Shown here in pieces: positions 11,456 to 25,059 of a DNA stretch of 64,000 nt. The notes beneath the pieces were generated by a model. That model searched no databases. It worked only from the letters and a program-made list of their open reading frames with translations, and was not told where the DNA came from. A program made the position numbers and the translations under genes. The stretch is from Otis tarda (Eukaryota > Chordata > Aves > Otidiformes > Otididae): positions 69,866,463 to 69,930,462 of the forward strand of contig CM048554.1 in the NCBI GenBank assembly GCA_026413225.1, written 5' to 3'. Position 1 is the first letter of the stretch. Each line of letters starts with the position of its first letter.

Positions 11456-12758
11456 ACAGATGTTCCTTCAAGGATTTAGCAAGGGTGATTTACCCAAGGT
11501 TGTGAAAGTCTATGGGAGATCTGGAAAATGAACTAAACACAGGTTTCCAGCCAGCTCACTGATTAATCAGCTATCCATTAGCAGTGTGGTGGCTGCAGCT
11601 TCTACAGAAACAGGCCTGTCAAAGCGATGCCTTCCATCTGCACACTGATTTTTTTTTCACATGTTCCAATAGTAATTAAAAATGCAAATCTTCAGTAAAC
11701 TGAAAACTTTACAAAAGAAACCCTGATGTTATACCCAATTCTTCTTTCTCTTTGAGTGTATCTTTATGTTCATGATAAAAGGTCAGCAGCATAACAATAA
11801 TGCATTCATCTCCCCTTCAGCCGGTATCTGTTACTTTGATTCAGCAAACCACTATGATCTTAGCTGTAGACAAAAGGCTCTGACTCAGTAACAAAGAACC
11901 AGAGATAAAAATGATGGATTGGTTTTGAAAGAAAGGAGCAGTATAACAACAATTAAAGTATTTTCTATTTCTGTCTTTCTCTATATGCAAAAGAATAATG
12001 ATTCCTGGTCTGCCCCATTACTGTTTAATTAAAACTCTCTTGTAGATTCGCATTGATTTATCAATTTTTTTTTTAAGTCCCTTATATTACATCAAATATT
12101 ACGGACTTATTTTTGTAAAAGAGTGAATTGTATTACTATACCAATGATGCATCTGAAGTAACAGATAATAAAACCTTTGATGTAGAAACACATCTTGTAA
12201 AAGAGATCAGAAAGAAATCTTGTCTATACCAACTCTGATCCAGAGTACTGCATAATAATCCAAGTGCGTTACAGGATTTTTTCCTTGTTTTTTAAACCCT
12301 GAGATATTAGCTAGGGCAAGAGGCAGGCTACAAGGTACAATGAGCCAGTGGTTTGATCTGATACAGGAATCCTATGTTACTGTGAAACGATGAAAAAATA
12401 GACAAAACATACACATAGAAGGATCCTCTTCTGTACCATGAACCATGTTCCTCAAAACATTTACAGACTTTTACAGTTCCTGTGTGATATGTTGATGTGG
12501 TGAATAAAAATCGCAAGGCCTGCATGAAATATTACAAGAAGTGCTCATCATGTTATAGCTGCAGATGGAAATAAGATAAGAGATGAGAGCATTAACAATT
12601 CTGCATTGAGACCAGGTTAGCCATGCCTGGCATGTCACTTCTCACTAGGTCTGTTCAAATGTAAAGTACTGAACACATGAGCAGCAACATGTGCAAGTTG
12701 TCCCTAAAAACCTGACCTTCTTTCAAATATATGAGTCTTATTTGACCTTTGTCCTTAC

Positions 12759-12791
<33 letters not shown>

Positions 12792-14184
12792 TTAATAAAA
12801 TGCCAGAAATCTTTCTGGAAGGTCTTTGTGAGGGAAAATTCCATAATCTGCACAGATTTTCTGCAGTGGAGAAAACCACTGCTGGCAGGGCATGCTAATA
12901 TATCTCAAAGAACACCTCCATGACCTGCAGTAATACTCAGGGTTTAAAGATAAATTGTGGTTTGTGCAGATAAATTTTAGTTTGTAGAGCCATCTACAAA
13001 ACTCCTAGAGTAGGAGGCTGGAAGAGAGGATTCACCTGAATAAATGGATATCTTTGCTGCAGGATCCCTCTCTCCGCAATGGTGAATTTGCCTGCACTGT
13101 CAAAGAGAATAAATACAATTTATAAAATAAGTATCTGAAAGAGAATAGATGAATTGTAGTTTTACCCATTTTCTGCTGAGCAAGTCTACATTGACCAACC
13201 CAGGCACACAGCCCTTACCTCTGCCTCTGTCCATGACTTCTGCTATTGATAGTGCTGGTATAAAAATGATTCTGGTAAACACTGTAACTGAGGGGTTTTT
13301 GTATAAGTTTTTTTTCTGAGTATCTTATATCTTTATACTGCAGTTCAATGGCTGAAGACACTGATGCTAGTGGTATATTTCCTGTAGCTCGTGTACAATT
13401 GCTCAAATCTAAATGAGGTAGAGTTAAGTGATTGCTAGCTATTTAACACCCTTTTTTTTGCTGATATTGTCCACTACCATTATCAGTGGTGCAACTGAAC
13501 TTTTTTTTCTTTTCTTTTTTTTTTTATATATGAGAATGGCTAACTGTCTTGAAATGTGAGGCAAAGACATTGCTGGCTAAGACTCAGCAGGTGATTGTAT
13601 GAGTAGCAGCCCACAGTGAGAAGTAGTCATGGAAAGGCCTAACATTTAGGCATCCCAATACACAAAGTAAAGACCTCCATAACCTTTTCAGAATCAACTT
13701 CTTCACAGTCCACAGAAAATGTCGATGTGCTGTTATCTACATAGACATTCTCATAAAGATGTGTCTACCTGAGTGAAATACTCAATGGTTATTTTATTAC
13801 CAGATAAATATTTAGAGTTTCTTAATTTCTCAGATCTTAAATTAAAAACCCAGAGTTGATTTTTCCTCATATCAGTGACTGTCTCTTTTGATGCAGAGAA
13901 ACATTTTGCATCTGTCCTTTGATAACAAACCTTTCATTTGACCATTCTAGATGGGATAGATGTTTTACTGTTCACACGGAGAAGACCATAAAGAAAGTTT
14001 CAATCACAGAACTGTTGGATTTGTTGTCTCTACATGTTTCAGATTAATTTTTCTCCCCTAGACAATTCTGGTAGCACTAAATGTGGTCTTGTCCCTAAAT
14101 TCATCTTTACCCTGAGAAGTGCGGTCAGAAATCAGTAAGAATGTGAAAATATTACAGTAAGTGAAGGTAAAACGCACTAACATA
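11456..14184. other. Intergenic DNA, no gene seen
   Basis: AT-rich interval with low-complexity tracts (poly(A) at 12760-12789, T-rich block at about 13501-13527) and no recognised exon. Open frames of 60-74 codons here are on both strands and partly pass through homopolymer runs. Confidence 0.5.
12760..12789. repeat. Poly(A) tract, 30 bp
   Basis: An uninterrupted run of 30 A. Retroposed cDNA can leave such a tail, but the upstream sequence shows no recognisable gene and I found no flanking direct repeat, so it is recorded only as a simple repeat. Confidence 0.97.
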
Positions 14185-14360
14185 CCATAGGTTCACAGAC
14201 AACTCAGGCAGGACAGGAGCTCAGGAGGTCCCTGGTCCAGCCCTGTGGCAGCAGGCTCAGTGCTGGGGTCAGACTGGGCTGCTCAGGGCTGGAAACCCCC
14301 CAGGATGGATGGAGCCGGCACAGCCTCCCTGGGCAGCCTGCGCCTCTGCCCTGCTGGCCT
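14185..14360 (-). mobile_element. CR1 LINE 3' fragment, minus strand
   Basis: Plus-strand text beginning CCATAGGTTCACAGACAACT and continuing through GGAGGTCCCTGGTCCAGCCC and GCACAGCCTCCCTGGGCAGC follows the reverse complement of a CR1 3' end (ATAGAATCACAGAAT… GAGGTCATCTGGTCCA… CTCTGGGCAACCTG). It is GC-richer than its surroundings, diverged, and only the last 175 bp or so of the element remain. Confidence 0.8.
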
Positions 14361-17131
14361 CAAAGAGAAAAATATGTTTTCAACTGCTGTAGAACTGGAA
14401 GGAGACAATGCAAAGAAACAGCTGACCTTGCCTTTCCACATCATCAAATTTCCTAGAAGATTTGCTGAGCTACCTGTACAATAATATTGTTCCACCACAA
14501 CAGTTTACTGTGGTGGAAAAAACTAACTGTGAAGAAAAGATAAAATCATTAAGGAGAGTGCTTGTTTGAATAAGCAGGTTATACGATATATATCCACATG
14601 TTTCTGTAGAAGAGAAATTTTTCATCTAAATTCAATGTCCAAATATTAAAAATAAGGACAACAGGTAGTCATCACTTTCAGAGGACAGAGATATTCTTTC
14701 TCAGTGCTGGTTTTGAGACACATGAAGCAATGTCATATCACACTTTGACTTCCCAAACAATATTCCATTAAATCCAAAGCTTCAGTATCATATACTCCCA
14801 TGACACGACTCATACTACTTCTCCAGTCCAAATGGAGATGACAGAGGATGCGATGACAGTAGGTCCCAGCTTCACTGTGAAGAAGAATGTAAGTCTTTTG
14901 CTGGCCTGAGAACAACCAAATCCTACTGAGAATAAAAAGTCAACATGAGATTAGAAATAAGTACACAGTAGTAAAAGTGACTATGATTTACTGCTGATTT
15001 AACTACAGAAAAAGTATAGCATTGAAGAAATGCTATTTTCAGTACACTCAGTCTTCAAATGTGACTTGCAGGCTGGCCTTTGGTGACAGGTTTGTTTCAT
15101 GCCCATTTCCTTCTTTATGCCTGCAACCAGAAAAGAGCCACCAGCAAACGTATAAAAATCCTCCCATTTTAAGTCTTAGAGCTATGATTTCCAGACCCAG
15201 CCTTCTAACTGGATTAGGTTACATGATCACAGAAAAGTCACAAACTCCTGCTGCTGTGGAGTCTTTGAGGTCTCTTCCCTGTCATATTAAATCATGGCAG
15301 GGAAATTTAAAAGACATCTGAATGAGTGTCCCTCAGCAATATTACCTTTGAGTAATTTTCTGAATATTATTTCTGAGTCTTTAAAGTTATCATGTCATAA
15401 TATTTATTTAGCTTATTCTGCAAATTAATATTTCATGTCTGTGCTTCAGGTTAATACAGTATTTTTTCTGTTTACTTACCAAAACCAGAATTCTACACAT
15501 AAAATAATTTAAAAGTTACTACTCTTAATAAACTACTGACAAGTTATTATATTCCAAAGATGACCTTTGGTTTTATAATCTTTATATCCAATAGAAGCAG
15601 AATCTAAATGTATTTTTTAAGAAAATCCATGGCTGCTGACAAAGCAAAGGAATACCAACAAGAACCGATATCCTTTCTTTTTGCCCTTTCCTGAGAACAG
15701 GTGGTATAAACACATACGGGCATATTTCCAAAACATCTCCTGATATCAGAACATGCAGCTCTCCAGTAATTAAATCCTTAATCAGATCTGCAGGACATCT
15801 TTTATCAACTTTGAAACAATTTATTTTATGTTACTTGGAACCAGTCGTAGTTTTCTCAATTCCAAAGATATATTAGTTTACCAGAATGATTTCACATTGT
15901 TGGGGTTAAAATGAAAGGAGTGGAGTTACATTCCTGGCAAAGAAAGAGGTTTATTTGAAGCAGTCAGTGACAGTGCTTACAAGATATTAGATTGCAGAGT
16001 TACTTATTATAAAGCACTTTTCGTTCAGATCTGCCGATTCAAGCAGTTCAAAAATCATGAGCCAGTTTTCCAAAAACTTCACTATCTTTAAAATGGTAAG
16101 ATTTATTTTACCTAATTTAATCAAGACTTCGGTGATCATGCTATCTGTCCGCCAGTTTCTCAGAGTCACTTTTAGGCACTAACTAATATGAATCACACTT
16201 TTACAGAGTTCCTGTGGTCTCACAAAGTTCCTGCAAGAGCAATGAAAACCACAGGTCAGGTGGAGCCCCAGTGGTGCATTTGGTGGTAGAAAGACAGGGG
16301 CATGTCAGTGCTTCTGTATCTTGCCCAACAGCAGCAGCAGCCAGCAGTCACCATCTCCACAGCTTTGAACTAATCGATGCTTGGCCAAGCAGCATTTTAA
16401 AGAGATAGGTAAAGCAAATTATGTTCTTAGGGAAGATTAGTATCTTTTGCTGTGTGAGAAAAATGAAGTTCCTATTCTGACCAATTGAACAGGACTTGTA
16501 GGAGAATGGGAGGTAACATGGTAGGGGACATGGAGTAGTTGCAGAGAGCTGGGATTATGACGGTGGAGATGCGAGAAATGCTGTGCAAGTATCCACAGGA
16601 AACTAGGCTTCCCCCATTCCTCTGTTCACAGAACAATTTGTTTTTAAAATGGGGTTTTATTGTGAAGTCCTTCTTGTATTGTGTCCTCAGGCTACCTTAG
16701 AGTCAACTCTTTCAGCCTTTCTCTGCAGGTAGGAACTTGCTTTAATTTTTTTCATTGACAGCTGAGGTTCTCACAATACTGGGGAAGGAAGCCCTCCCAA
16801 AAGACCAAAAGAAACAACCAAACAAAAAACAAATCCCAAAAAAACTAACACAGTTTGAGATATGTGATAAAAACCATTAAATAATAGAAAACAGAACTGG
16901 GGGGCATCTTTTGTAGGGAGATAAACTGCACCTGAACTATTGGCACAGATTTTTACCTGTCTTGTTTTTTAAAACCTTCCAAAAATAGAGATGAAAAAAA
17001 TTTCCTAGGTGCCCTTTTTCAGGGCTTCACTGTCTTGATTTTTATCAACCTTATCAACACTTCCTGCACCAATAGCCGGTGCTGTCATTGCTAACACACT
17101 ACTTGAGAATAGCAGGAAACCTCTTACCAAC
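14361..17131. other. Intergenic DNA, no gene seen
   Basis: No exon, RNA gene or repeat family recognised. Contains a 10-bp hairpin at 14490-14518. The 99-codon frame at 15022-15321 has no family resemblance. Confidence 0.5.
14490..14518. repeat. Short perfect inverted repeat (hairpin)
   Basis: Arms TTCCACCACA (14490-14499) and TGTGGTGGAA (14509-14518) are perfectly complementary around a 9-nt loop. It is not followed by a T-run suggestive of a Pol III terminator. Confidence 0.9.
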
Positions 17132-17178
17132 AAGGACTAGACGACCATTGTAGGTCCCTTCCAGCTGAAATATTCTAA
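17132..17178 (+). mobile_element. CR1 3'-terminal stub
   Basis: The stretch AGGACTAGACGACCATTGTA followed by GGTCCCTTCCAGCTGAAATA and TTCTA is the last ~45 bp of a CR1 3' UTR in sense orientation. Upstream sequence shows no clear continuation, so this is a very short truncated insertion or the surviving end of an old one. Confidence 0.75.
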
Positions 17179-20100
17179 AAATTTAGAGAAATAGAGAAGC
17201 TATGTTCCTTAGCCATAATACAAAGGAAAATGATCTTTTACGTTTACCCTAACTTTTTATTACGCTGGGAGAAAACTACCTCACTAAGCCACCCTATCAA
17301 TGAAACATTTTTACAGAAACATCAGTCTAGCCAAATTAATGCAGAAGAGAAACAGTCTTGTTTCAAGTTCTTACCATCACACCTACAGCTACGCAAGTAA
17401 TACAAATGTGTTGTACAAAAAAAACCAGCTACTACTTAGTAAAGTACTTCCAAGATCTGCTTTGCTTCACTTGATTTTTAAAAGAATCCTTATTGAAAAA
17501 GCTTTAAAATTTGAGTCCATCATATTATTTTCTATGTAATCTAAATAAATGCTAGCTGACACCTTTCTGTAGAAAACAATGTAAAGGCTGATTCAGAGAC
17601 ACCTTCAAGATGGCACCTACCTACAGCTTCCCAGCCTTCTTCTTCTCACTGCCTACTATTAAGAAATTTTAGGGTCCTCATGCTATGCCATTTCTTCTTT
17701 GATTGACAAGGAATATGACTCAGGATTTGGCCATGGATATATGCATACATATGAGAAACTGAGACATAAGAGCAAAAATTTAATTCATAGCAATAACATC
17801 TGAATAAATTCCTTCTTAAAACATTAGGAGGAAAGCAGCATCTGCATGTGTATTCATAAGACATACACAGAACAATTTTGTTCTGCAGGTCTTTCTTAAA
17901 CAATCAAGGTTGCTGCAAGTGCAACTGAAATGCATCTACTACGACACCATTTCACTGCGAATGCTCTGAGGTCTGAATGTTTGTCCTTCTGCAGTACTCT
18001 GAAAGAAAAAACATCATTTAAATGTGATTACTTTAGCCCAAGAAAAATACGCACTTATAAGGAATAATTCCTAATAGCTGTAAATGAGTCTTACTGCAGC
18101 ATTCACATACCAAATAAAATGCTCTCTCTCATAGAAATTATGCAACTGGGTTTCAGCATCAGTATGTTTTGTTTCATATTTTGAAGAGAGTGCTTGTGTG
18201 AATGTATGCCTGATTATTTAATAGTGCAGAGAGCCTTGGAGTTTTAAAAAGCAGCTAGAATAATGTGGCTAAGGTTTTGAGTCTGAAATGGCAAAGACCA
18301 GTGATCTTTTTTGTTAGCAATATAAAAGGCGAAGGTGTTTGTCCTCTCTTCCCCTCTCACAAAGGAAGCTGCAGCCCCAGCCCAGCTGCCAGTACAGGAA
18401 CCTGGCTTGTGTCGGGCTTTGCTGCACCGCAATCCTTCAGAGACCAGGAGTCTCCCTGACACCTGTTTGATTTGACTGCACAGCCACCTTTGGTAAGGCA
18501 AACCTCTCCATAGCACCGCTGGTTTTCACTGACTTGTATCCTCCTCAAAGGCTGACCCTCATAGCGTGTTTCATGCAGTGTGGCAGTTGTGGCTGTGGCT
18601 GTGGGAGCTCGGGTGAGACCCCAGGCTGACAGGTATCTACTGTTGCCCGATTCCTGCAGACAGAGCTCCTCTTTGTCACTTCTAGAGAAACCTCCCACTG
18701 CAGACTCAGAGGCTGCTAACACAACCTTCCTAGCCACTCCCTGCCATGTCTGACAGTCTGGTCCCTGGATGCCAGCCCCCTCTGAGCAAGTCCCCAGGAT
18801 GTGGAAGCCTCCAAGCCACCAGCTCCCTCCAACCCGTGCTCGTCAACTGCCTCTGTCGGAGTGGGTCCCCTCTGCTGCTTTCACTCAGATTTATTTCACT
18901 TCTCTTACAGGCTTTGCTGTAAGATGAAGCAGAGTCTTATTTATCAGAGTTGAAGGTAATAAATTCAGAATTATACCTACAGGACTGGAGGAAAGGTAAT
19001 AAAAATTGTTATTCTTAACAGTAAGGGGCTTCCTGGCTTTTCCTGGGTGTTTCACACAAGGCCCTTGTGGCATATGATTAACCTGAGAAGCTGATGTTCC
19101 TCTTTCATGAAATAATGACATAGTCAAGTTCTGGAGGATTTCTCTCTTTTCTCCAGATACACCAATCTTGGCTTCTAGCTTCAATTCAGGGTCATGACAG
19201 TGGCTCACATTTTGTACTGCTGTTTAGGTTTAGGTTCTCCCCACTGTGCCATCCCATCTAAGCTATCCAGCTGCAGACACAGCACAGCTCCAAGCAGTAC
19301 AACAGTGTGGTGGGAAGGGTGGAGAAAGACTGAGGAAGGTGGTAAAGGTCTCTTGATTCCCACCATGAAGTTTTGCTAGCTAGTGTGTATTGCTAGATGT
19401 TTTCACATCTATAAAATTTGACCATGAATCTTCATTATTGTCTTTATTAAATCTTCATTAAAATAATCAAGACTATTAAAAATAATTAAACCAATTAGTG
19501 TTCATTTAAAACATATCATATTATTTTATTAAAACTTTGGCTTTTGGTGTTCTTCCAGCTTTTTGCTTGAGACTTCACATGGCTTTTATGGATACAAATT
19601 TCAGAAAAGACAGAAGACTCTGCCTGTATGGTCAGCTACTTGTGTCCCCTCCCCAGTACCTCTTCTCAGCTTTTGGGTCTCTGGATCAAAAAGTCGAAAG
19701 GAGCTCCCCTCAAAAGTACAGCATATGACTCTGGGGGTTTTGTACAATTTCCACAGTTACCTCCCAGAAATACTCAAGAGTGTGAAGTCAGGATAACAAA
19801 TTACAACAAATAGACTGAAAGTCAGAGTCATTGTGTTCTTGAGAGACCTTGCAAATTATCCAACCCTGACAGCCCTGGCTGCTTGGATTAGCCAGCTATC
19901 AGAGGAATAAAGCCTTCGTGATTATTTCTCTCTTGGACACTGAAATTACCTCCAGCTTCTCCTCAGGCTCGCTCCAAAGGGATAAGCACATTAAGCCACT
20001 AAGGCATTGTTTTTCTTGAAACAGTCACTAAAAAAAATAAGCCAGAGGAATTGTAAGTAGCTGTAAAACTATACACTGGTGAGTTATTAAAATTTTTCAA

Positions 20101-20229
20101 TACTGGTTTTATAAAAGTCTAAGCAATTACTAAAAAGACATAATTTTAAATACAACCATAAAATAACAGAATTATATAAAGAACAGTTGGGAGCAATCCT
20201 GAGAACACCAGTTAGCCCAGCTCTGGTAG
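17179..20229. other. Intergenic DNA with a GC-richer TATA-bearing patch
   Basis: Mostly AT-rich. The patch at about 18320-18890 is distinctly richer in G+C and is listed separately. Open frames on both strands across that patch (up to 126 codons at 18357-18737, minus) show no family motif. A few nearby frames at 19.5-19.8 kb overlap in three phases of one strand, which argues for chance. Confidence 0.45.
18321..18327 (+). promoter_or_regulatory. Candidate TATA box
   Basis: TATAAAA followed by GGCG sits at the left edge of the GC-richer patch, the arrangement of a core promoter or of an old LTR U3. No confirmed transcript or gene lies downstream, so the function is only a possibility. Confidence 0.25.
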
Positions 20230-20920
20230 GATCAGTTATCCCTCTGTCGTTCATGAAAGACATATGGCTAAACTGTTTTTAATATCTCCAGCAATTAAGA
20301 TTTTACAACCTCTGCAGACATCTGCTCATAGAGTGCAAAGCTATATTTTTTACTAGCGCTGTCACTTTCCCTTATATGTAGGAAGTGTTTCCTCATATCT
20401 AACTTGACCTTTTCTTGCTGAAAACAAAGGCTATTACTGTTTCTTTATCTACCAAAGACTTGGAATATAGGTTATTTTCTCATTCTTTGTAGCAGGCTTC
20501 TGTACACCTGAAGTCTGTTACCTTGTCCCAACACTTTCCTATTCTGTGTCTTACTCAGATCCAGTTTTTTTTCAATATTTCCTCAAATCTTGTCTTTTCT
20601 AGAGATTCTAGAGATTTTCTGGTTGCTTCACATCTTTCTCAAAGTGTAATGAGCACAGCAATCTAGCTTGGCCATACAGGTCTGAGAGGAATAGAAATCC
20701 TGTGGGTTGCATTTCTGAGTATTCATTCCAGACATGATGTTCACAGCTGTACAACCTTACTAACTTCTGTTCAGCTTGTGGTCCACTATAAATCCCACAT
20801 TCTATCTCAAAGATTCTGCATCTCATCCTGTTGCTGTTTTGCTGATTATTCCTGTCTGTGTCATCATTAAGCTTCATTTTTATTTTTCAAACCAAATTGT
20901 CAAGATCTTTCTCAACATAC
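20230..20920 (-). mobile_element. Ancient CR1-type LINE fossil, minus strand
   Basis: The minus strand reads like the C-terminal region of a CR1-type ORF2: around 20440-20390 it gives QQEKVKLDMRKHFLHI-like residues (family pattern Q.GKV.LDIRKHFL). Further upstream it has degraded coding text with many stops. The element's 3' end faces lower coordinates. Divergence is high and boundaries are uncertain by 50-100 bp. It could belong to an older CR1/L3-like branch shared with other reptiles. Confidence 0.55.
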
Positions 20921-22329
20921 CCACAGTCTTTGTTCCCTATTTTCTTTCACGATCAACCAGAGACTTTTGGCATAGACTTTACACTTTCCACCACCAACCA
21001 ACTGTGTTATCTTGCATATACAAGGTAACACTTGTTCCTTTCTCCCTTGTTTGTCCTTCCTGAGCATACTATACCAATTTATGTTCATCTTCTAGTCATA
21101 CCAGTTATCCCATCTCTGTTATGCCAGTTAACTTCACAACGGTGACGAGATTAAGTTTCTTGTGTTAATATAGAGATGCCTACCTAGCATCTATGGTATA
21201 TAGTATAAAAACCTTTGATGTGCTGACCAGCTATTTGCATTTGTTCCTTCTAAAAAGAATCTTAGTGACTTAGTGGCTACTAAGAATAATATTTTTGTAT
21301 CTAGATCCTTGTTGCTTACATTTAGCTAAGATCTTGCCAGCTATCACTGCTGATCCAGGCTGGCATCCCTCCTTGCTAGGTCAGCAAGAGAACATTGTAG
21401 GATAATCTAGGTTGCCAAGATGATTCCCCATTTTTGTGAGGTGAACTTCATTTTGTCAGTAGATCGTTGAACTTAATTTCCTGTTGAAAGGATGAAAGCT
21501 CATGCCCTTGATGAACCTTAAAGTAGTTGAAATTTGAGTCTCAGTTACAAAGAAAGTAATTACACATGCAAATATGTCAATTACTTAAGGAAATTATAGG
21601 TTACACAACTACCTGTTCATTTGCATGCACAATTACCTAAACTGAATATGAAACCATGACAAATTTAATGTGCTGTTTGGATGCGCATTCAGGCATTCAG
21701 CTAACTCACACCTAATTGGGCACACCTCATTTTGAAAATTATTTTCCTAGTTTTCTGCTTACCTTTAACATTTTGGGTGAAGGCTCTACAATAATTCTTT
21801 CATAGCTATAAAATCAAACAAAGAGAAATCACATTTGTCCACAAAGAACATACACAGTGGCGCTGCCTATAAGCTTCTCCCCCCCCACCAAGTTCTGCCT
21901 TGGTTCCTATCAGGCCACAATGTTGGTGGTGTCATTAATCACTTTACAGACACAATCTTTTAAACTTTTGAGAAGAATTTGACACCAACAGCACCAACAT
22001 GCATAGTTGATGACTGACTTTTCTTTCAGTCCTGGGACTCATAGATTGTGTTACATATACATAGTGCTTGTGCAGCATGAGGCTATGTTTTTAACTAGGC
22101 TGGCATTTAATTCACTGAGGACCAGATTTTTGGTGACAGGCAAACACAGATGTTTGTGGATACCTGATTTATGTGCATAAAAGTCAGCTAAGTAATCACA
22201 AATCAGGTGTCTGCACACATACACACTTATATTCTGTGTCTGCACATATGGGTAAACAACTGATATACGTATACAGATCCAATTCTAAGTCAGAGATGGG
22301 CTAATACTTGGGGTGCAGTACTAGCACCC
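20921..22329. other. Intergenic DNA, no gene seen
   Basis: No exon or repeat family could be supported. Short internal word duplications occur, such as ACCAGTTATC and GCCAGTTAAC near 21090-21131 and GTCTGCACA at about 22208 and 22238. Confidence 0.45.
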
Positions 22330-23165
22330 ACATTCAGGTTAGTCACAGGTAAACTGGTAGAAAATAGCTGAAGAAGGATCTCCTGATAAAGCATGAAAAG
22401 ACTTCAGGAGAAATTCAGGGTCGATAAATGCAAAATAAATCCCATGAAGAGAAGTGATTGTAATTCTATATGTACAGCAGTAGGCTTTCAGTAAGATTTT
22501 TTGACTCAGAAATGCGACTTTGGAGATACTGTAAACAATTCTTTGAAAATGTTAGCCCAGTACTCAACAGCAGTCACAAAAAAACCAATTAGGATATGTG
22601 GAACTATTAGAAAAGGGAAAGGGAAGAGAATTCCATACAGTCACTGAATAAAATCTGTGTGTGTTTATATCTCAAATGCCGTGTGCAATTCTGGCCACTA
22701 CATATCAGAAATCATAAAGCAGATATCAGAAACTGGTAAAGCAGAATCAGAAAAGGCACTGAGAAACGTGGCTAAGATTATGAAGGATTATCAGAAGTAT
22801 GTGATGGCCTCTGAGGAGAAATTACATAGAGCAGACATCTTCTTAAAATTTAGAAAGACATAATAAACATTTATAAAATTATTTTTATAATTTAAAAAAA
22901 AAAGCCCATGTAATGGAAAACATAAATAGGGACAATGATATTTTACTTTTCATAATATATAAGATAAGAAGCATATGCTGAAATTATAGGCAGAAGATTT
23001 AACAAAAACAAAAGGAAGCAAAGTTTTATGCGGTACACAATTAAATTGTGGAATCTTTTTCCACAGAATAATTTGAATAGCACAAATACAAACAGGTCCA
23101 GAGATTTTTTAGTAAATCATGGAAGATTCACTAAGGTATCCTAAAATAAAATATTGGAGATGTGT
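22330..23165 (+). mobile_element. Ancient CR1/L3-type LINE fossil, plus strand
   Basis: Sense-strand remnant of the C-terminal ORF2 region. The translation at 22657-22863 contains AVCNSGHY (from the family's YCVQFWP-type motif) and KAESEKALRNVAKIMKDY. Downstream the nucleotide text AACAAAAGGAAGCAAAGTTT, then TTAAATTGTGGAATC and TTTTTCCACAGAATAATTTG, follows the older CR1 pattern encoding NKRK.FFT…VNLWN.LP.DVV. Interrupted by stops and a local A/T-rich insertion near 22870-22900. This branch is clearly older than the copies at 1 and 11 kb. Confidence 0.7.
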
Positions 23166-23339
23166 CTGTGCTTCAGTAAGCTCCTAATCCAGAGTGCCAG
23201 AAGGGCAAAGAGCGTATCAGGAGAAGTGGCACTCTGCCCTCTCCATTTCTTACAGTCTTTTCCTAAGCAGGAAGTCTTGTTCAGCATCAGAAACAAACAA
23301 TTAGTCTAGGTGGACCTTTGACCTTATCCCATATAGCTA

Positions 23340-23660
23340 TATTTATATTTCTACTTATAATACAACTCTTTATCCTTTCCCTGGGAACTTCTACCTAGTT
23401 GCTTTTTTCCTCTCTTGTGTGCTGCTCTTGTTTTCATCTTAGTCTGTGTTCTCTCACAGTCTGTTGCTGTTATTGAACAGCAACCTAGTTTTTTCAGACC
23501 GTTTCTCCAATTTGTCAAGATCTTTATATTTAAATCCATTTCTTCCCATCTTCTCTAGTAACAACAATTACCTCAAGGAATGGCTGATGACAGTAACTCT
23601 AAATCTTTCAGCACCTGCAAACTTAAATTATCCTAAAGCTCATAAAAGTGACTAATAGCA
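23340..23660 (-). mobile_element. Ancient CR1/L3-type LINE fossil, RT palm region, minus strand
   Basis: On the minus strand the segment runs from a degenerate RT motif C (FKFAGAERF where the family has FKFADDTKL) through LNIKILTNWRNGLKKLGCCS (family pattern …DLDKLENWS…K.KFN) to QLGRSSQGKDKEL (family pattern WLGSS..EKDLGV). The catalytic Asp-Asp is lost. It lies 175 bp from the previous fossil but in opposite orientation and covers an earlier part of ORF2. Confidence 0.7.
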
Positions 23661-25059
23661 TATACAAGGGAATTATGGTGTGTTAAAATTGTGATATAGA
23701 TGTCTGGATAGATCTGGAAAGACAGAGTATTATGGTTCCCAGAAGTCTACATGATTTTCCTTGCATACTGTTATTTTGCATAAGATCACTGTTAGTACAG
23801 AGCATCCTAAAAGTTGTTTCTAACCTATTAATATTTACATGATCAGTGCAGCTACTGTTCTCAGTTTGCAGGCACCTGTTGAAGTAAGATAAATTAATTT
23901 TTTTAAAAAAATGTTTAATATTATATTAGTTTGCATGATCTCATATTACACTTTCAAGGCAGATTTTCCTTCTAATACCAAATGCTAATACATAGAGCCA
24001 CAAAAGCATTGATGTTCCAAAAGTCTGGCCTTCAGCTGAAGACCCCAGAGTTTATTAATTTCACTTGTGGCAGCAGAGCTGGGAAGGGAAAGGGCTGCTA
24101 AGTGCAATATAACGTTGCTCCTTCTAAAGGGGAAAAGTATATTGACTCTAACAGAGTGCCATGCTAAAATGGCAGCTTGACCAGTGGAGACCTACATTTA
24201 GCAGGCTTAGACTGAGGCAGAGCACATGCATATCAGTAGGCAACCGTCTGTGCAGATATCCTTTCAGGTACCCAAAAATGGGTTGTGCAAAGGCTGAGTT
24301 GGAAGACATCTAAACTAATCATCCAGAAACAGAGATGGAAGGAAGGAGAGGAGGGAAGAATTTGAACAGTTTATCCTGTGTTGCACCTCTTTCCATTAGG
24401 AGAGTTAATTGTCTTCTCATGAAGTTGCCATCTTTCCTTCAGAAGGTAAGGAGGAGCCAGTTCTTTCTGGTCTGGAGCAGAGGGCTTACACCATCACCTC
24501 AACTTCCCCATTCTTTTTGTCCAACAGCACAGTGTACTAACATCTCTCTCACAACCAATGATAAACAATTTGAGTAGTAAGGTGTGCAGGGAGAGGAGCA
24601 AGAAGTATCTTCATTCCCTTCCACTGAAGATGCTACACCTGACACTAATTCACTTTTCATCAAATTACCTGAAAGTAGGCTGCACCTGGGTAACAGTTCA
24701 AGCTTCTAGCTCTAAATTTCCCCGGTGAAATTAGCCTAAAATAAACATTTACATACTTTTCTCTTTCAAAGATATTTTGATTCAGAGTCTGAAACTCAGC
24801 CCCCAAGATGACTGTTATCTGTGGTTTCCTTTGATGAAATTTCTAAGTTGCTTGACAAAGGTAATCAGTAACTTTTGCCTTTTATAAGATGTTTGATTTA
24901 GTACCACATGTGAGTTTTATTATAAAATTAGTCTCTTATAAACCAGTAGAGAACACATTAAACGAATTAAGAACTCACTAATTGGCAGACGCCCAAGTGC
25001 AGCTGTCAATGGAGAGTCATATCGAAGTGAGGAATATTCTAATAGGATGATCCCTTTGC
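23661..25059. other. Intergenic DNA, no gene seen
   Basis: No supported exon or repeat. The 80-codon frame at 24335-24577 (+) has no family match. A short stretch at about 24298-24326 (GAGTTGGAAGACATCTAAAC) resembles a CR1 minus-strand end but is too short to call. Confidence 0.45.

Noticed and set aside
12760-12789. Poly(A) tract as the tail of a processed pseudogene
   Set aside because: No recognisable cDNA upstream and no flanking target-site duplication.
18357-18737. 126-codon minus-strand frame as a gene
   Set aside because: No domain or splice context; the length is explained by the local G+C, and it runs against the candidate TATA box.
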